Shown one piece after another: positions 22,818 through 33,243 of a stretch of DNA of 64,000 nucleotides (within the stretch, counting starts at the first letter, position 1; each line of letters begins with the position of its first letter). The notes beneath the pieces are model-generated. The model saw nothing but the letters and a program-made list of their open reading frames with translations, did no database searches and was not told the origin of the DNA. Source of the DNA: Lycium barbarum (taxonomy: Eukaryota > Streptophyta > Magnoliopsida > Solanales > Solanaceae); contig NC_083346.1 in the NCBI RefSeq assembly GCF_019175385.1, positions 59,921,821 through 59,985,820 of the forward strand, read 5' to 3'. The position numbers were made by a program, and so were the translations under genes.

Positions 22818-23022
22818 GGATCATTTTTCATCGAATGATGGGTCATGGTTAAGAATATTGCTGGACATGGCTTGAATACATAAACGTGTAGGAAACATGA
22901 CATGAAACATGGAGATTGAATTAACATGACATGGTTAAATGGAAACATGCATACCAAAACATGGAACATGGGCATTGGATACATGACATGAGCGTGAAAC
23001 ATGAGACATAACATGACATGGA
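22818..23022 (-). other. M2 stretch between chromodomain and PPT
   Basis: Rich in ACATGACATG / CATGG-type motifs on the plus strand. No coding signal seen. Confidence 0.5.
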
Positions 23023-23675
23023 CTATGGAAAGTTACCTTGAGTGTTCTCTGTTTTCTCTTCAAACAAAAATGGGTACTTGGATTTCATGTCTTCTTCGGC
23101 TTTCCATGTAGCCTTTTCAAATTTTTGACTTCTCCATAACACTTTTACTGAGGCCACTTGCTTAGTTCTCAACTTGCGAACCTGACAATTAAGAATGGCT
23201 ACGGGGATCTCCTCATAGGTGAGGCCATCCTTAATTGTTATAGTATCAGCAGGAACAACCAACGATGTGTCTCCGACACACTTTCTCAACATAGATACAT
23301 GAAACACTGGGTGAACAGCAGCCAACTCTCGGGGCAACTCAAGTTCATAAGGTACTAGACCGACCTTTCGCAGAATCCTATAAGGCCAATATACCTGGGA
23401 CTAAGCTTCCCTTTCTTCCTAAATCTCATAACACCCTTCATGGGTGAGACTTTAAGGAACACCCAATCATTAACTTGAAATTCCAAGTCCCTTTGCCTAA
23501 CGTCTGTGCAAGACTTCTGGAGACTCTGAGCTGTTTTCAAATGCTCCTGAATTAACTTGACTTTCTCCATAGCCTGGTAGACCAAATCTGGTCCTAACAA
23601 CTTGGTTTCACCAACTTCCAACCAACCAATTGGTGATCTACACCTTCGCCCATACAGAGCTTCAAATGGTGCCAT
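23023..23675 (-). pseudogene. M2 integrase GPY/F region and chromodomain
   Basis: Frame 23675-23355 begins MAPFEALYGRRCRSPIGWLE and continues through VNDWVFLKVSPMKGV and RKKGKLSPRYIG, the GPY/F region that helps integrase bind DNA. A frameshift near 23340-23355 leads to 23337-23023, with VHPVFHVSMLRKCVGD and a chromodomain (YEEIPVAILNCQVRKLRTK, VASVKVLWRSQKFEKATWKA, EEDMKSKYPFLF). In chromoviruses this domain is thought to guide integration through chromatin marks. It is the C-terminal end of pol, and the frame break makes it a pseudogene. Confidence 0.9.
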
Positions 23676-24313
23676 CCCAATGTTAGAATGATAACTCTTA
23701 TTATAAGAAAACTCAAGCGGGGTAAGTGATCGTCCAAATTACCTTTGAAATCTAGGACACATGCTCTCATCAAGTCCTCAAAAGTCTGAATAGTATGCTC
23801 TGCCTGGCCATATGTCTGCGGATGAAAAGCTATGCTGAGGTTCACCTTGGTGCCCAATCCTTTCTGAAATGATTTCAAGAAGTTCCCTGTGAACTGAGTA
23901 CTACGATCTGAAATAATCGACACTGGGGTCCCATGCAATCTAACAATTTCATTAACATACAACTTGGCATAATCTTCTGTTGAATCTATGGTCTTGACTG
24001 GCAAAAAGTACGCCGACTTAGTAAGCCCGTCAACGATCATCCAAATAGAGCTATGCCTCCTGGCTGAACGAGGTAGACCTAATACAAAGTCCATATTGAT
24101 CATTTCTCATTTCCGGAAAGGAATATCAATATTCTGAGCTAAGCCACCATGCCTCTGGTGTTCGTCTTTCACTTGCTGACAATTCAGACACTTAGTTACA
24201 AAATCTGCTGCACTCTTCTTCATATCATTCAACCAATAAATCTCCTTAAGATCATGTTGCATGTTAGTGGAACCTGGGTGAATGGAATACCTAGAGTTGT
24301 GAGCTTCTGACAT
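23594..24313 (-). pseudogene. M2 integrase zinc finger and catalytic core
   Basis: The zinc finger at 24313-24107 is readable as H-X-H...CLNC (AHNSRYSIHPGSTNMQHDL ... FVTKCLNCQQVK). After a stop the core runs 24103-23594, starting MINMDFVLGLPRSARRHSSI. All three acidic positions are in place: MDF, IISDRSTQFT, and GQAEHTIQTFEDL with the Glu. HPQTYGQAE has Tyr where Asp is usual. Near 23675 the frame changes into the GPY/F segment, with which it overlaps in another frame. The core looks sound but the gene is split. Confidence 0.9.
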
Positions 24314-24316
24314 GAT

Positions 24317-25944
24317 TCACTCTCTGAGCCCATCTATATCTGGAACACATGATCTGCCTCGGTACCTCAAGGTACCATCAACTCCCCCTTGTTCAAAAGT
24401 CATCGTCTTATGCTTGTGAATCCCCTCTCTAAGCTGCAACAAGTAGGGATCAATAAACTGTTTCTCTTTTACTTCAGCCACTAAGGAGGAAAGAGCTCTA
24501 TTCTGAACAACCACGCAGTCGTCCTCGGAGTCCAAAAGTCGAACTCTAAGACTGGCCAAACGGTGAACTTCCTTGGTCATAACTCTCTTATCTACATCAA
24601 CTTGGGCTAAACTCCCCATGGAACGCCTACTAAGAGCATCGGCTACAATATTCACTTTCCCCGAATGACCGAGAATATCCAAATCATAATCCTTAAGCTA
24701 TTCGAGCCATCTTCTCTGCCTAAGATTCAGCTCCCTTTCCTTGAAGATATACTGCAGGCTTTTATAAGCTGTGAAAATATCAACATGCACTTCATACAAA
24801 TAATGACGCCATATCGTAAGTGCAAACACCACAGCTGGCAACTCTATGTCATGAGTCGGATAATTCTTTTCATGAGTCTTAAGCTATCTAGACGCATAAG
24901 TAACAACCCTACCATGATGCACTAAGACGCATCCTAGACCAACTCCCGAAGCATCATAATAAACCACGAACTCTTCAGTTCTTTGTGGTAGCGTCAAAAC
25001 TGGAGCAGAAGTTAGTCTCTTCTTCAGCTCTTCAAAGCTTCGCTTCCAAGCATCTGACCATTGAAACTCAACCTTTTTCTGAGTCAACTTATCAATAGAG
25101 CAGAAATAGAGGAAAATGCTTCTACGAAACGTCTATAATAGCCCGCCAGACCCAATAAACTTTTTATATTAGAAAACTGAGGTGGGTCTGGGCAAACTCG
25201 TTACAACATCAATCTTCTGAGAATTAACTTTAACATCTTCACATGAGATCAAATGGCCTAAAAATGCCACTGACTTAAGCCAAAACTCACACTTTGAGAA
25301 TTTTGCAAAAAGTTCTCGATCTTTAAGAGTCTACAACACTATTCATAGATATTCTGCATGATCAGCCTCTCTACGGGCACCAAAATATTATCAATGAAGA
25401 CAATGACGAATAAATCGAGGTAAGGCTTGAAGACACTATTCATAAGATCTATGAAAGCAGCTGGCGCATTTGTCAACCCAAATAACATAACAAGAAATTC
25501 AAAATGACCCTAACGGGTTCTGAAAGTGGTCTTCGAAATACCAACTTCCTTGACCTTTAACTGATGGTAGTCTGATCTGAGGTCAATCTTGGAATAACAT
25601 TGGGCACCCTGAAGTTGGTCAAATAAGTCTTCTATTCTGGGAAGAGGGTACCTGTTTTTAATGGTGACTTTGTTCAACTGGCGGTAGTCAATGCACATGC
25701 GTAAGGAACTGTCTTTTTTTCGGACGAATAAGACTGGCGCACACCAAGGTGAAACACTTGGCCTAATAAACCCCTTATCGAGAAGATCTTCTAACGGGGC
25801 TTTTAACTCTTTTAACTCTGCTGGAGCCATTCTGTATGGCGGAATAGATATCGGCTTGGTGCCGGGAAGTATATTAATTCCAAAGTCAATCTCCCAGCCA
25901 GGAGGGACTCCTGGAAGATCTTCAGAAAAGACCTCTAAAAACAC
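24317..25944 (-). pseudogene. M2 reverse transcriptase and RNase H
   Basis: The RT N-terminal half is 25944-25510: ETP-like start, then [42 protein letters not shown] and the first catalytic Asp in [14 protein letters not shown]. The catalytic box at 25399-25388 reads F-I-D-N instead of F-[VI]-D-D, so the second Asp is lost (GAT to AAT). RNase H begins at 25087-24884 (FVVYYDASGVGLGCVL). The connection (VNIVADALSRRSMGSLAQVD) is at 24682-24317. Several stops separate these parts. Confidence 0.9.
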
Positions 25945-26088
25945 ATTTACAACTGGGACGGACTGGAGAGTTGGAGTCTGGGCATCTGAATTCTTGACTT
26001 GAACTAGGGTTGATATAACTCTTGGAAATCATTTTTTAGCTCTTAGGTAAGAAATAAATCTACCCCTGGGTACTACTGAATTACCCTC

Positions 26089-26480
26089 TCATTCTATGAC
26101 TGGCTCATTTGGGAACTCGAATCTTACAACTTTGGTTTTACAACATACCTTGGCATAACATGAAGCTAGCCAGTCCATGCCTATGATCACATCAAAGTCT
26201 ACCATTTCTAATTCTACCAAGTCAGCTATGGTCCTACGGTGATAAACTAGAACTAGATAACCCCTATAAATACGTATGGCTATGACTAACTTTCCCGCTA
26301 AGGTGGACACCTCAAAGGGTTCATGCAATTTTCTGGTTCAATACCAAACTTCTTAGCAACAAATGGGATTACTTACCATAAAGGTGGATCCTGTGTTAAT
26401 AAGGGCATATACGTTAAAAGTGAAAACTGTTAGTGTATCTGTGACAACATTTGCACGAGCTTTTGTATCCTGACGACCTG
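26089..26480 (-). pseudogene. M2 aspartic protease, C-terminal part
   Basis: Frame 26328-26089 has ELEMVDFDVIIGMDWLASCY and KVVRFEFPNEPVIE, the typical second half of chromovirus protease. The active-site segment upstream (26340-26400, minus strand) is readable in another frame (NTGSTFMVSNPICC-like) with breaks. A stop follows into the RT linker at 25945-26088. Confidence 0.75.
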
Positions 26481-27847
26481 TCAACGCATACAAATGGTTT
26501 CGTCATCTACTTGCGTTTCCAGACATAGCTGCATTGTGCCCCTGCTGGGCTTGATTATTAGGAAGGACTGCTGGATTCGTGGACTGCGCCACATAACCTC
26601 TGGTACCCTATCTAGCTGATGGATAATCTCTCTGAATGTGACCTTCTGGCCGCAACCATCGTACATATCTGTACCCATACGACACTCACCTAAGTGCCTC
26701 TTGCTACACTTGCTGCAAGCTAGAATAGTATACGCTGACTGGCCCACACTAGCCTGAGAATAAGAACTCAATGGTCCGAAGTTATGCTTCTTGTTATTTT
26801 GGAAATTAGGGACTGGGGCACTTGCTCTGGATGGAGCAGGTCCTGCTGACTCGTTCTTAAAGAATTTCCTATTCCCATTACCGCTGAACTGTCTAGTAAA
26901 CTTGACCCTTTTTTTGAACTCTTTGGCTTTCTCTTTCTGCAAGGCTTCCTCCTCCTTTAGCCTTGTCTTATTATCCTGTATGAAAGCAACCATCTTAGAG
27001 ATCGTCATTCCCCGTTCAGTGCAGCAATATTGGCCCTATCGTACATATGGGGATCCAGACCACCAACAAACTTCCTCACTTTTGCCCTCATGTCCGATAT
27101 CATAAGTGGAGCATGCTTAGCCAAACTAACAAATTCCAAATAGTAATCCTGAACTGACCTCCTCACTCTTGCCCTCATGTCCGGTATCATAAGTGGAGCA
27201 TACTTAGCCAGACTAATAAATTCTAAATAGTAGTCCTGAACTGGCCTACCATTCTGCTTAAGCTTCAGGAATTGCTCAACCTTAGCTTCTTTAACTTCTA
27301 TTGGCATGAAGTGGTCTAGGAATGCGCTTGTAAATTCATCCCATGTAGCATCAGGTGCATCCTCACCTCGGGATAATTCCCAAGATTTATACCAAGTGTT
27401 AGCAATGCTCTACAGTTGATGAGCTCCAAAAGAAGCTGCTTCAATTTCCATCACAGTCATAATCCTGAAGATTTTCTAAAGAGCATCAATGTAGTCCTGA
27501 GGGTCCTTATCTTTCTTTGTCCCCGTGAAGACTGGGGGATTCATCCTGAGAAAGTCCTTAGTCTTAGAACACTCTCCATTATTCCCTGAACTTGACCAAG
27601 ATTCCTGACGCTGGGCCTGAGCTGCTACTAACTGAGGGAACATGTTAATGGAGCTTCTCACATCAGTATCATTAGTTCTGGGTAGAGGAACTAGAGTCTC
27701 TGTTGGAGTATTAGTCATTGGTGGCGTAGTCCCTAGCAGAGGTGCCTGATCCGGAGTGGCTTGGATAGCCTCTGTCCCTGCAGCATTAGCAGCTGCTCTT
27801 TGGCTGTTAGCTGAGTTCCTCTTCGTGTACTTTCTTTTTGGAGCCAT
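26481..27847 (-). pseudogene. gag: M2 gag with internal 29-codon tandem duplication
   Basis: It starts MAPKRKYTKRNSANSQRAA at 27847, with TTTCAGAA just upstream. The first frame ends at 27476 after DFLRMNPPVFTGTKKDKDPQ. The capsid middle is readable with stops (27308-27475). Frame 27307-27005 includes an in-frame repeat of VQDYYLEF(I/V)SLAK(Y/H)APLM. A third frame, 27008-26481, carries the end of capsid, a basic stretch, and CSKCSKRHLGEC. A one-base loss near 26655 breaks the second knuckle (GCGQK, then GHIQRD-like in the next frame). Gag would assemble particles; this copy cannot give a full product. Confidence 0.87.
27075..27248 (-). repeat. 87 bp tandem duplication in M2 gag
   Basis: Two adjacent copies of 87 bp (27076-27162 and 27163-27246, limits approximate) each encode VQDYYLEF.SLAK.APLM..DMRA.VR. 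They differ at about ten positions, so the duplication is not recent. The reading frame is kept. Confidence 0.88.
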
Positions 27848-27938
27848 TTCTGAAATACATAATTCGCACGAGTTAGAAGATTTCTTGAAAGTACTGCTAT
27901 AACTGAACGATCTAGAGTATGAAAGACCCTAGTTTTTA

Positions 27939-28794
27939 GTTATATTTACTACTCTCCCTACTCACGATACTTTACACATGTTATATATGTATATGTACTC
28001 ATGTTCATGATCATGTTTTAGTTCAGTGTCTATTAAAAACCCTAGTTTTCGTAAAGCTTCATTGTTTATGGAAGAAGAAGCGTGGGGAAGAACAAAGATG
28101 TTCCGACACGTAGATAGTAACCCTACATACCTGGTAATGCTCCAAGCTTGAAATAAAAATCTGAACTTGGAAGAAGAATTCCAAGGTTTATGTCTTGAGT
28201 CCTTTAAATGGGTTTTCTTGAAAACCCTATGCTAAGAACAGTGATCTCATTGTTATATTATAAGAACACATGTTAGAATTGATTTGGAAGGGCTTGGATT
28301 GACTTACCTAGATGTTTTAGATTGTTGGGAGAAGAAATACCTTCGCTCTGGGGGTTTAGGGACTTGTAAAAATAAAAATTAGAACTGAAACCAGGTATTT
28401 AAAGTTTCTGGTGCGACGTGGGAAATATGGACAAAAATACGATCCGTATTTTGAATTACGGTCCGTAAACCTAGATTGTAATTAAGCATGTTCAACAGGA
28501 CAGAAACACGGTAAGACCTCCTTCGCAAATACAACCATCAAATACGGGTCGTATTTCAAAATACAGTCCGAATTTAAATGTATATATTCCCCAAGCCAAA
28601 TTCCAGAATACACAGTGGTTTAGATGCCAAATTACGATTTGAAATACGAGCCGTATACTGAAATACGATCCGTGTTCTGGGGCTTAAATCGCCATCTGAC
28701 AATTGAAGAGAAATTTTAATTCTCAAATTCTTTATCTGGTTTTCTAAGTGTAGAATCATGAATATAGCCTAGTTTAAAGGTTCGGGGTGTTACA
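27939..28794 (-). repeat. M2 5' LTR, deleted and partly inverted
   Basis: 28035-28794 matches the 3' LTR (13745-14245 plus 22540-22803) in the same orientation. 27939-28034 is the reverse complement of 13144-13240, an internal LTR segment. The rest of the LTR and the primer-binding site are missing. Both borders of the inverted piece carry ACCCTAGTTTT. The end CGGGGTGTTACA is followed by TSD TAGAG. Confidence 0.88.
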
Positions 28795-28826
28795 TAGAGT
28801 AAATTAATTCTTGACACTACTTTGTG
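28795..28826. other. 32 bp spacer between M2 and E3 (TSD of M2, then TSD of E3)
   Basis: TAGAG (28795-28799) is the M2 duplication and TTGTG (28822-28826) is the E3 duplication. Only 22 bp lie between them; this is a piece of the older target repeat. Confidence 0.9.
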
Positions 28827-31800
28827 TGTCACGACCCAAACCCCGTGGGCCGCGACTGGTACCCTAACTGGATACCCATACGTACCTATCTGATCGAATT
28901 CGAATCATACAGATTTTTTTTTTTCGTTTCAAAACAGAAGTACGGAAATAGGCCGATGCAAATACGGCACGCGCGCAACCATACGTATATATACATATAT
29001 ACCTGAACATACAGACATTTACAGATAAGCCGATGAGGCTAACATACAGACGAAACCCGTAACCCACATATCCATCTACAGGCCTCTACAGACATACAGA
29101 ATCATATGACGGGACAGGGCCCCGCCGTACCCAGAATATACACACATACGGAGTACACAGAAGACAGAAAATATATACCAAAAGATATGCTCCGGGTCAA
29201 AGGAGCTCTTCAAAAAGCAGAGTCGGAAACCTACGCGGGCGGCGTATCACCTGGTGCGTCTGTACCTGCGGGCATGTAGCGCAGCCCCCGAAGAACGGGG
29301 GTCAGTACGGAAAATGTACCGAGTATGTAAAGCAGAAACGTAACAGATATAAACATAGTCCGAACTAGAGTCACAGAAATATAACGGGCAAAATCATAAG
29401 TCAAACTAACGGACAGAATTATGATCCAGACAGACATATAGAATCGTTTTACACAAATGAACAGAATTATAGTTCGGACAGACAGACGGAATCATAATAC
29501 GGACAGACGAGCAGAATCTGAATCCATACGGACATACAGAAGCAGAAGCCATACGGACAAACAGAAATAGTCGTAACATAGACGGACAGACAGCCAGTAG
29601 TATGACGGACAGAATTATGCAAGCAGAGTAGCACAGAGTCACACAAAATCATACAAAGGCGTGTGCTTTATAAATACAGATGGCACACGCATATATTCAT
29701 ACAGATCCCGACCCTGTCTGGGGGCGCGGTAACAGAACCCGGTCCTCTTAGTACGGGACGCGGTGGACAGACAGAATCATATCAGATCATATGCCATCCT
29801 GGCCGCCATCCCCATACACAGATCATACAGACATACAGATCCCGACCCGTACGCCGAGGGACGCGGTGAACAATGCAGAGAAATATGCACGATAACAGAA
29901 CCTGGCCCGGGTCGCAGTGAAAGAATGCATTGAGACAGACACGAATCGATAAATGAGAAACCACCTACCTACAGACTCAACATACAGACTCGATCAATCA
30001 GAAGGGTGCCAAACGGCGAGCCAAAATCAGAATATCCAGATAGTATGCATAGCACGCGCTCATATCCTAATTAGGAAGGCACGACAGATTATCAGAGTGG
30101 GATGCTCGGATGTTCAGAAATAATATTGTATAAATTACACAAAAATATCCATAATATTCACAAAATAATAGTTCAGAAGTTTTTGGAGAAGATCGGACCA
30201 AAACAGAAGTATTTTAAAAATCGTACCGGAAGTATCGGGCCTTGTGGGCCCACCTCGGACCAACCCGAGGCTACATACGTAAATTACTGATGATTGACCT
30301 TATGAGGTCACCCATACTCATTCGGAAGTGTTCCGACTCCGTTTGGGGAAGTTTTGTACAAAATCTCACTTTAAGGGCAATTTGCAATAAAATAGTTTCA
30401 ATTGAATTGAAGGAATTGGAGCGTTTTTCCGTCTCGAATTCCGGGGAACGGAGTCGGACTTAAGGCTCGCGGTCGAGCCTACCATATCCAGAACATGCCT
30501 AGGAACGTAGAGAAGTGCTTCACATACCTCGATGGCGCCTTATGCTCTCTTGGCGTCAATCCAAATTTCGCCCAAAATCTGGAAATGGTCAAGTTTACCA
30601 TTTGGTTAGTTTCATTCTTTCAATACTCTATCTTTACACATAATTGCCTACCGAAATTTCGGCAGCATTTCCTCTGTATATACGACATCCCCAAAAGTTA
30701 AAACACAGCCAACAACCAACACAACAACCCAGAGAATGATATCAAAACAACAACAAACATCAAGACATACATTAAGGCATCATTAGCCATCTTCCAACAT
30801 AACGAAACCTTTTCCGTTTCAAACTTACATTTCCAAACCAAACTTATTATTTTCGCATCTATTATCCATCAAGATCATTATAGCATACGTCGGAGGCATA
30901 TCATACCATTTCCACACAATATACACAAGATATGCAACACATACCAACTTTCCATTAAGCTACTACTTGTCCAATTTTTCCTAACTTTCAACATACAAGT
31001 TCGTTATACATTGCCATCTTCCGAATTCATCAACAATAACCATAATTTGCATCTCGATACTTTCATTTCCATTTCACTCCTTGAATCTCACGGCCACATA
31101 CTATTTTTTTTCCAATCTTCACTAATTCATTCCACTTCCATTTCTAATATAATTTCTATCATAACAACAACTAGAATACATCATAAAAATTCAACTCATT
31201 ACATCAATACATCAACACACACACACGGCCACTTTCCAACAAACACACCCACTTTGCAAACTTCCATATTTTCACAAATTCTATTCATTTCTACATTTCA
31301 CAACATAAACAAAGCTCCATAACATAATAAAAAGGGATGGATTCTTACCTTTTCCCAATTCTTCCACTTGCCACAATAGGTAGTTTCTTGCCACAATAGT
31401 TATACCAACTTGAAGAGTACCTTGTGCTTAGTTCAAATCTCACAAGAGATGAATTTTTGAACCAAGGAATTGGCTCCAATTTTTTTTTTTTTCTTTTTCT
31501 TTTTTTTTCTTCACCCACCCGAAACCTCTCTCTCTTTTCTTTGTTCTTGCTTTATGTTTTGTTTCTTGAACCTTCTCAATACTTATCAATACATATATAA
31601 TTCCCCATGGAATTTAATTATTCCATGGGCTTGGACTCCTTTGGCCGGTTGGGCCCCCTTAAGTTGGGCCTTTCTCCACCTATTTTTTTTTTTAGCCCAA
31701 AATGGCTAGATTTTGCAATTTATGGGACAAGTTCCCAAAATTCCAATTTTTGCCCTTGGCCACCTTTCGTAATTCCACACCATCACATTCATAACCTACA

Positions 31801-31893
31801 CGTGCATACCAAGGAATGTCCAATTATGGCCTTATTCATCACAAGCCCATTTATCCTGAATTTTCCGAATGAACAAAAATGTCGGATGTAACA
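28827..31893 (-). repeat. E3 3' LTR
   Basis: In plus orientation it runs TGTCACGACCC ... GATGTAACA. The stem-loop pair is at 29266-29301. A splice-donor consensus is at 31348 (minus strand). Almost identical to 34716-37779. Confidence 0.97.
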
Positions 31894-31930
31894 TCCTCCC
31901 CCCCTTTAGGAACATTCGTCCTCGAATGTT
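31894..31930 (-). other. E3 polypurine tract and palindrome
   Basis: The minus strand reads AACATTCGAGGACGAATGTT (31930-31911), then CCTAAAGGGGGGGAGGA up to the LTR start TGTTACATCC. Confidence 0.9.
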
Positions 31931-32734
31931 AAATTTACCTTATGGGGCGTCATACTACTTCGGGAGGGTTCTCTTTACAATCGTCCTTTACCGACTTTCC
32001 GACATGGCTTCTCTGCCAACATTATGGGGTAATTTTTTTTCACATCACTGATTTAAATACCTTCATAATATATCTTCTCGTACCCCACGCAATCGTCGAA
32101 CCATAAGCTATATTCTTGTAACTGACGAACGCTTTCCAGACGTCATAGTCCGTATCATTTCTTGTTACACTCCGGGGATTTCTACCACATCAATATAATC
32201 CCACTTCATACCAGACACTTCTTACCAACAGATTCAGGACTGGAACCGGACACGTAGAAGCATATCGGACGGGTTCGTAACCGGAAGCTGACATGCTAAA
32301 CTCTGGCGGATGGATTCATAATCAAAAGAAGAGATACGGAAATATGTCAGACAGGAACGTATTCAGAATCAACCATACAAATCGTCTTGGGTGTCGCTTA
32401 TCGACTTTTTCAAAGATTCTGCTTACTCGCCCTTCTTATCTCTCTCTTTCCCTACTATCCATACTCTTTTTCCTTTTACAGCTATCGTCATACCAGACTA
32501 ACTTATGATGTACTTGGGCGTTTTCTACCCCCTGACAACATTCGGGTCGTCGCTGACTGTTATCCAGATTCGCTAAATTTTTCCGAGTGGTATCACACCT
32601 TTCCTTTTTGCCCACTTAATCCGCGTCGGACTGTGTGGTTTTTATAGAGGCGCTAATTACTCCATACATTCTCTTTTCCTTTAGATTACCACAAATTTTC
32701 ATTTATATCAGTCATACCTGCACTTGTGCAAAAC
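31931..32734 (-). other. E3 non-coding module, PPT side
   Basis: No convincing coding frame. The part next to the 5S segment (about 32590-32730) matches E1 and E4 (for example the stretch ggagtaattagcgcctctat on the minus strand). The PPT-proximal end matches the CCCGAAGT ... ATGACGCCCCATAAGG region of the others. The integrase relic of E1 and E4 was not found. Confidence 0.55.
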
Positions 32735-32846
32735 TTTGCATTACTTCCCAGGGGGTCACCCATCCCAGAATTGCTATGGCCTGAGCACGCTTAACTCCGA
32801 AACTTTCATGCATTTCGACACGTTAGGGCTAATATAATTTCGTCGA
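32735..32846 (-). pseudogene. 5S rRNA-derived segment inside E3
   Basis: The minus strand shows GAGTTAAGCGTGCTCAGGCC (box A region and intermediate element) and GGGATGGGTGACCCCC then TGGGAAGT (box C region), colinear with plant 5S rRNA. This is the best-preserved element carrying the segment. A TTTT run about 12-15 nt beyond GGGAAGT (AAAGTTTTGC) could serve as a weak Pol III terminator. Confidence 0.87.
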
Positions 32847-33060
32847 TTGCCCCTCACGACCTTTGTCACGTAATTTTAGAGTAAATCGGGGTCTTCGCAG
32901 ATTTTCTGAAAAATTTTGGTAGCGGGTCCCACCCCCGGCTAAGTCATACCCATACCATATTGCTTTTCTGAATCTCGGTATCTACCAAATTAACATTTAT
33001 CTTACTATTTCCAATACCCAGAAGTATAAGATCACGTAATTCAGCAAAATACAAACTTAT
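32847..33060 (-). other. E3 region between gag/protease relic and 5S segment
   Basis: It aligns with the stretch upstream of the 5S segment in E1 (about 2290-2357) and E4 (about 43520-43583), including GAAGACCCC and ATTACGTGACAAAGG-type sequence. No frame is preserved. Confidence 0.55.
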
Positions 33061-33243
33061 CCATACATACATTTCTCAAAAAGGATTGGCTGGCGTACCT
33101 GGGCGTGCACTCGAAGACGCTCCTGGGTCCTGCCGGCCGGTTAAAGCAAACACGCGGTTCGAAGGACCGCTGTAACCAGAAGCTGCACCACGTCCTCTGC
33201 CACGACCCGCTGGCGCTGGTGCTGGTGCTGGTGCTGGTGCTCC
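33061..33243 (-). pseudogene. E3 gag tail and protease start beyond the TGA
   Basis: In the gag frame it reads GAPAPAPAPAPAGRGRGRG, then SNRVFALTGRQDPGAS, matching the region before protease in E1, E2 and E4. The frame is lost near 33060. The (GCACCA)n run makes the Ala-Pro repeat. Confidence 0.75.

Larger units (their letters stand above)
12584..28794 (-). mobile_element. M2: chromodomain-bearing Ty3/gypsy retrotransposon, minus strand, with E2 nested inside
   Basis: The 5 bp duplication TAGAG (12579-12583 and 28795-28799) flanks it exactly. On the minus strand the order is damaged 5' LTR, gag, protease, RT, RNase H, integrase, chromodomain, polypurine tract and 3' LTR split by E2. That is the Tekay/Del-type chromovirus order. 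Every gene carries stops or frameshifts and the RT active site is mutated, so it is no longer autonomous. Without E2 (8289 bp) and one TSD copy it is about 7.9 kb. Confidence 0.93.
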
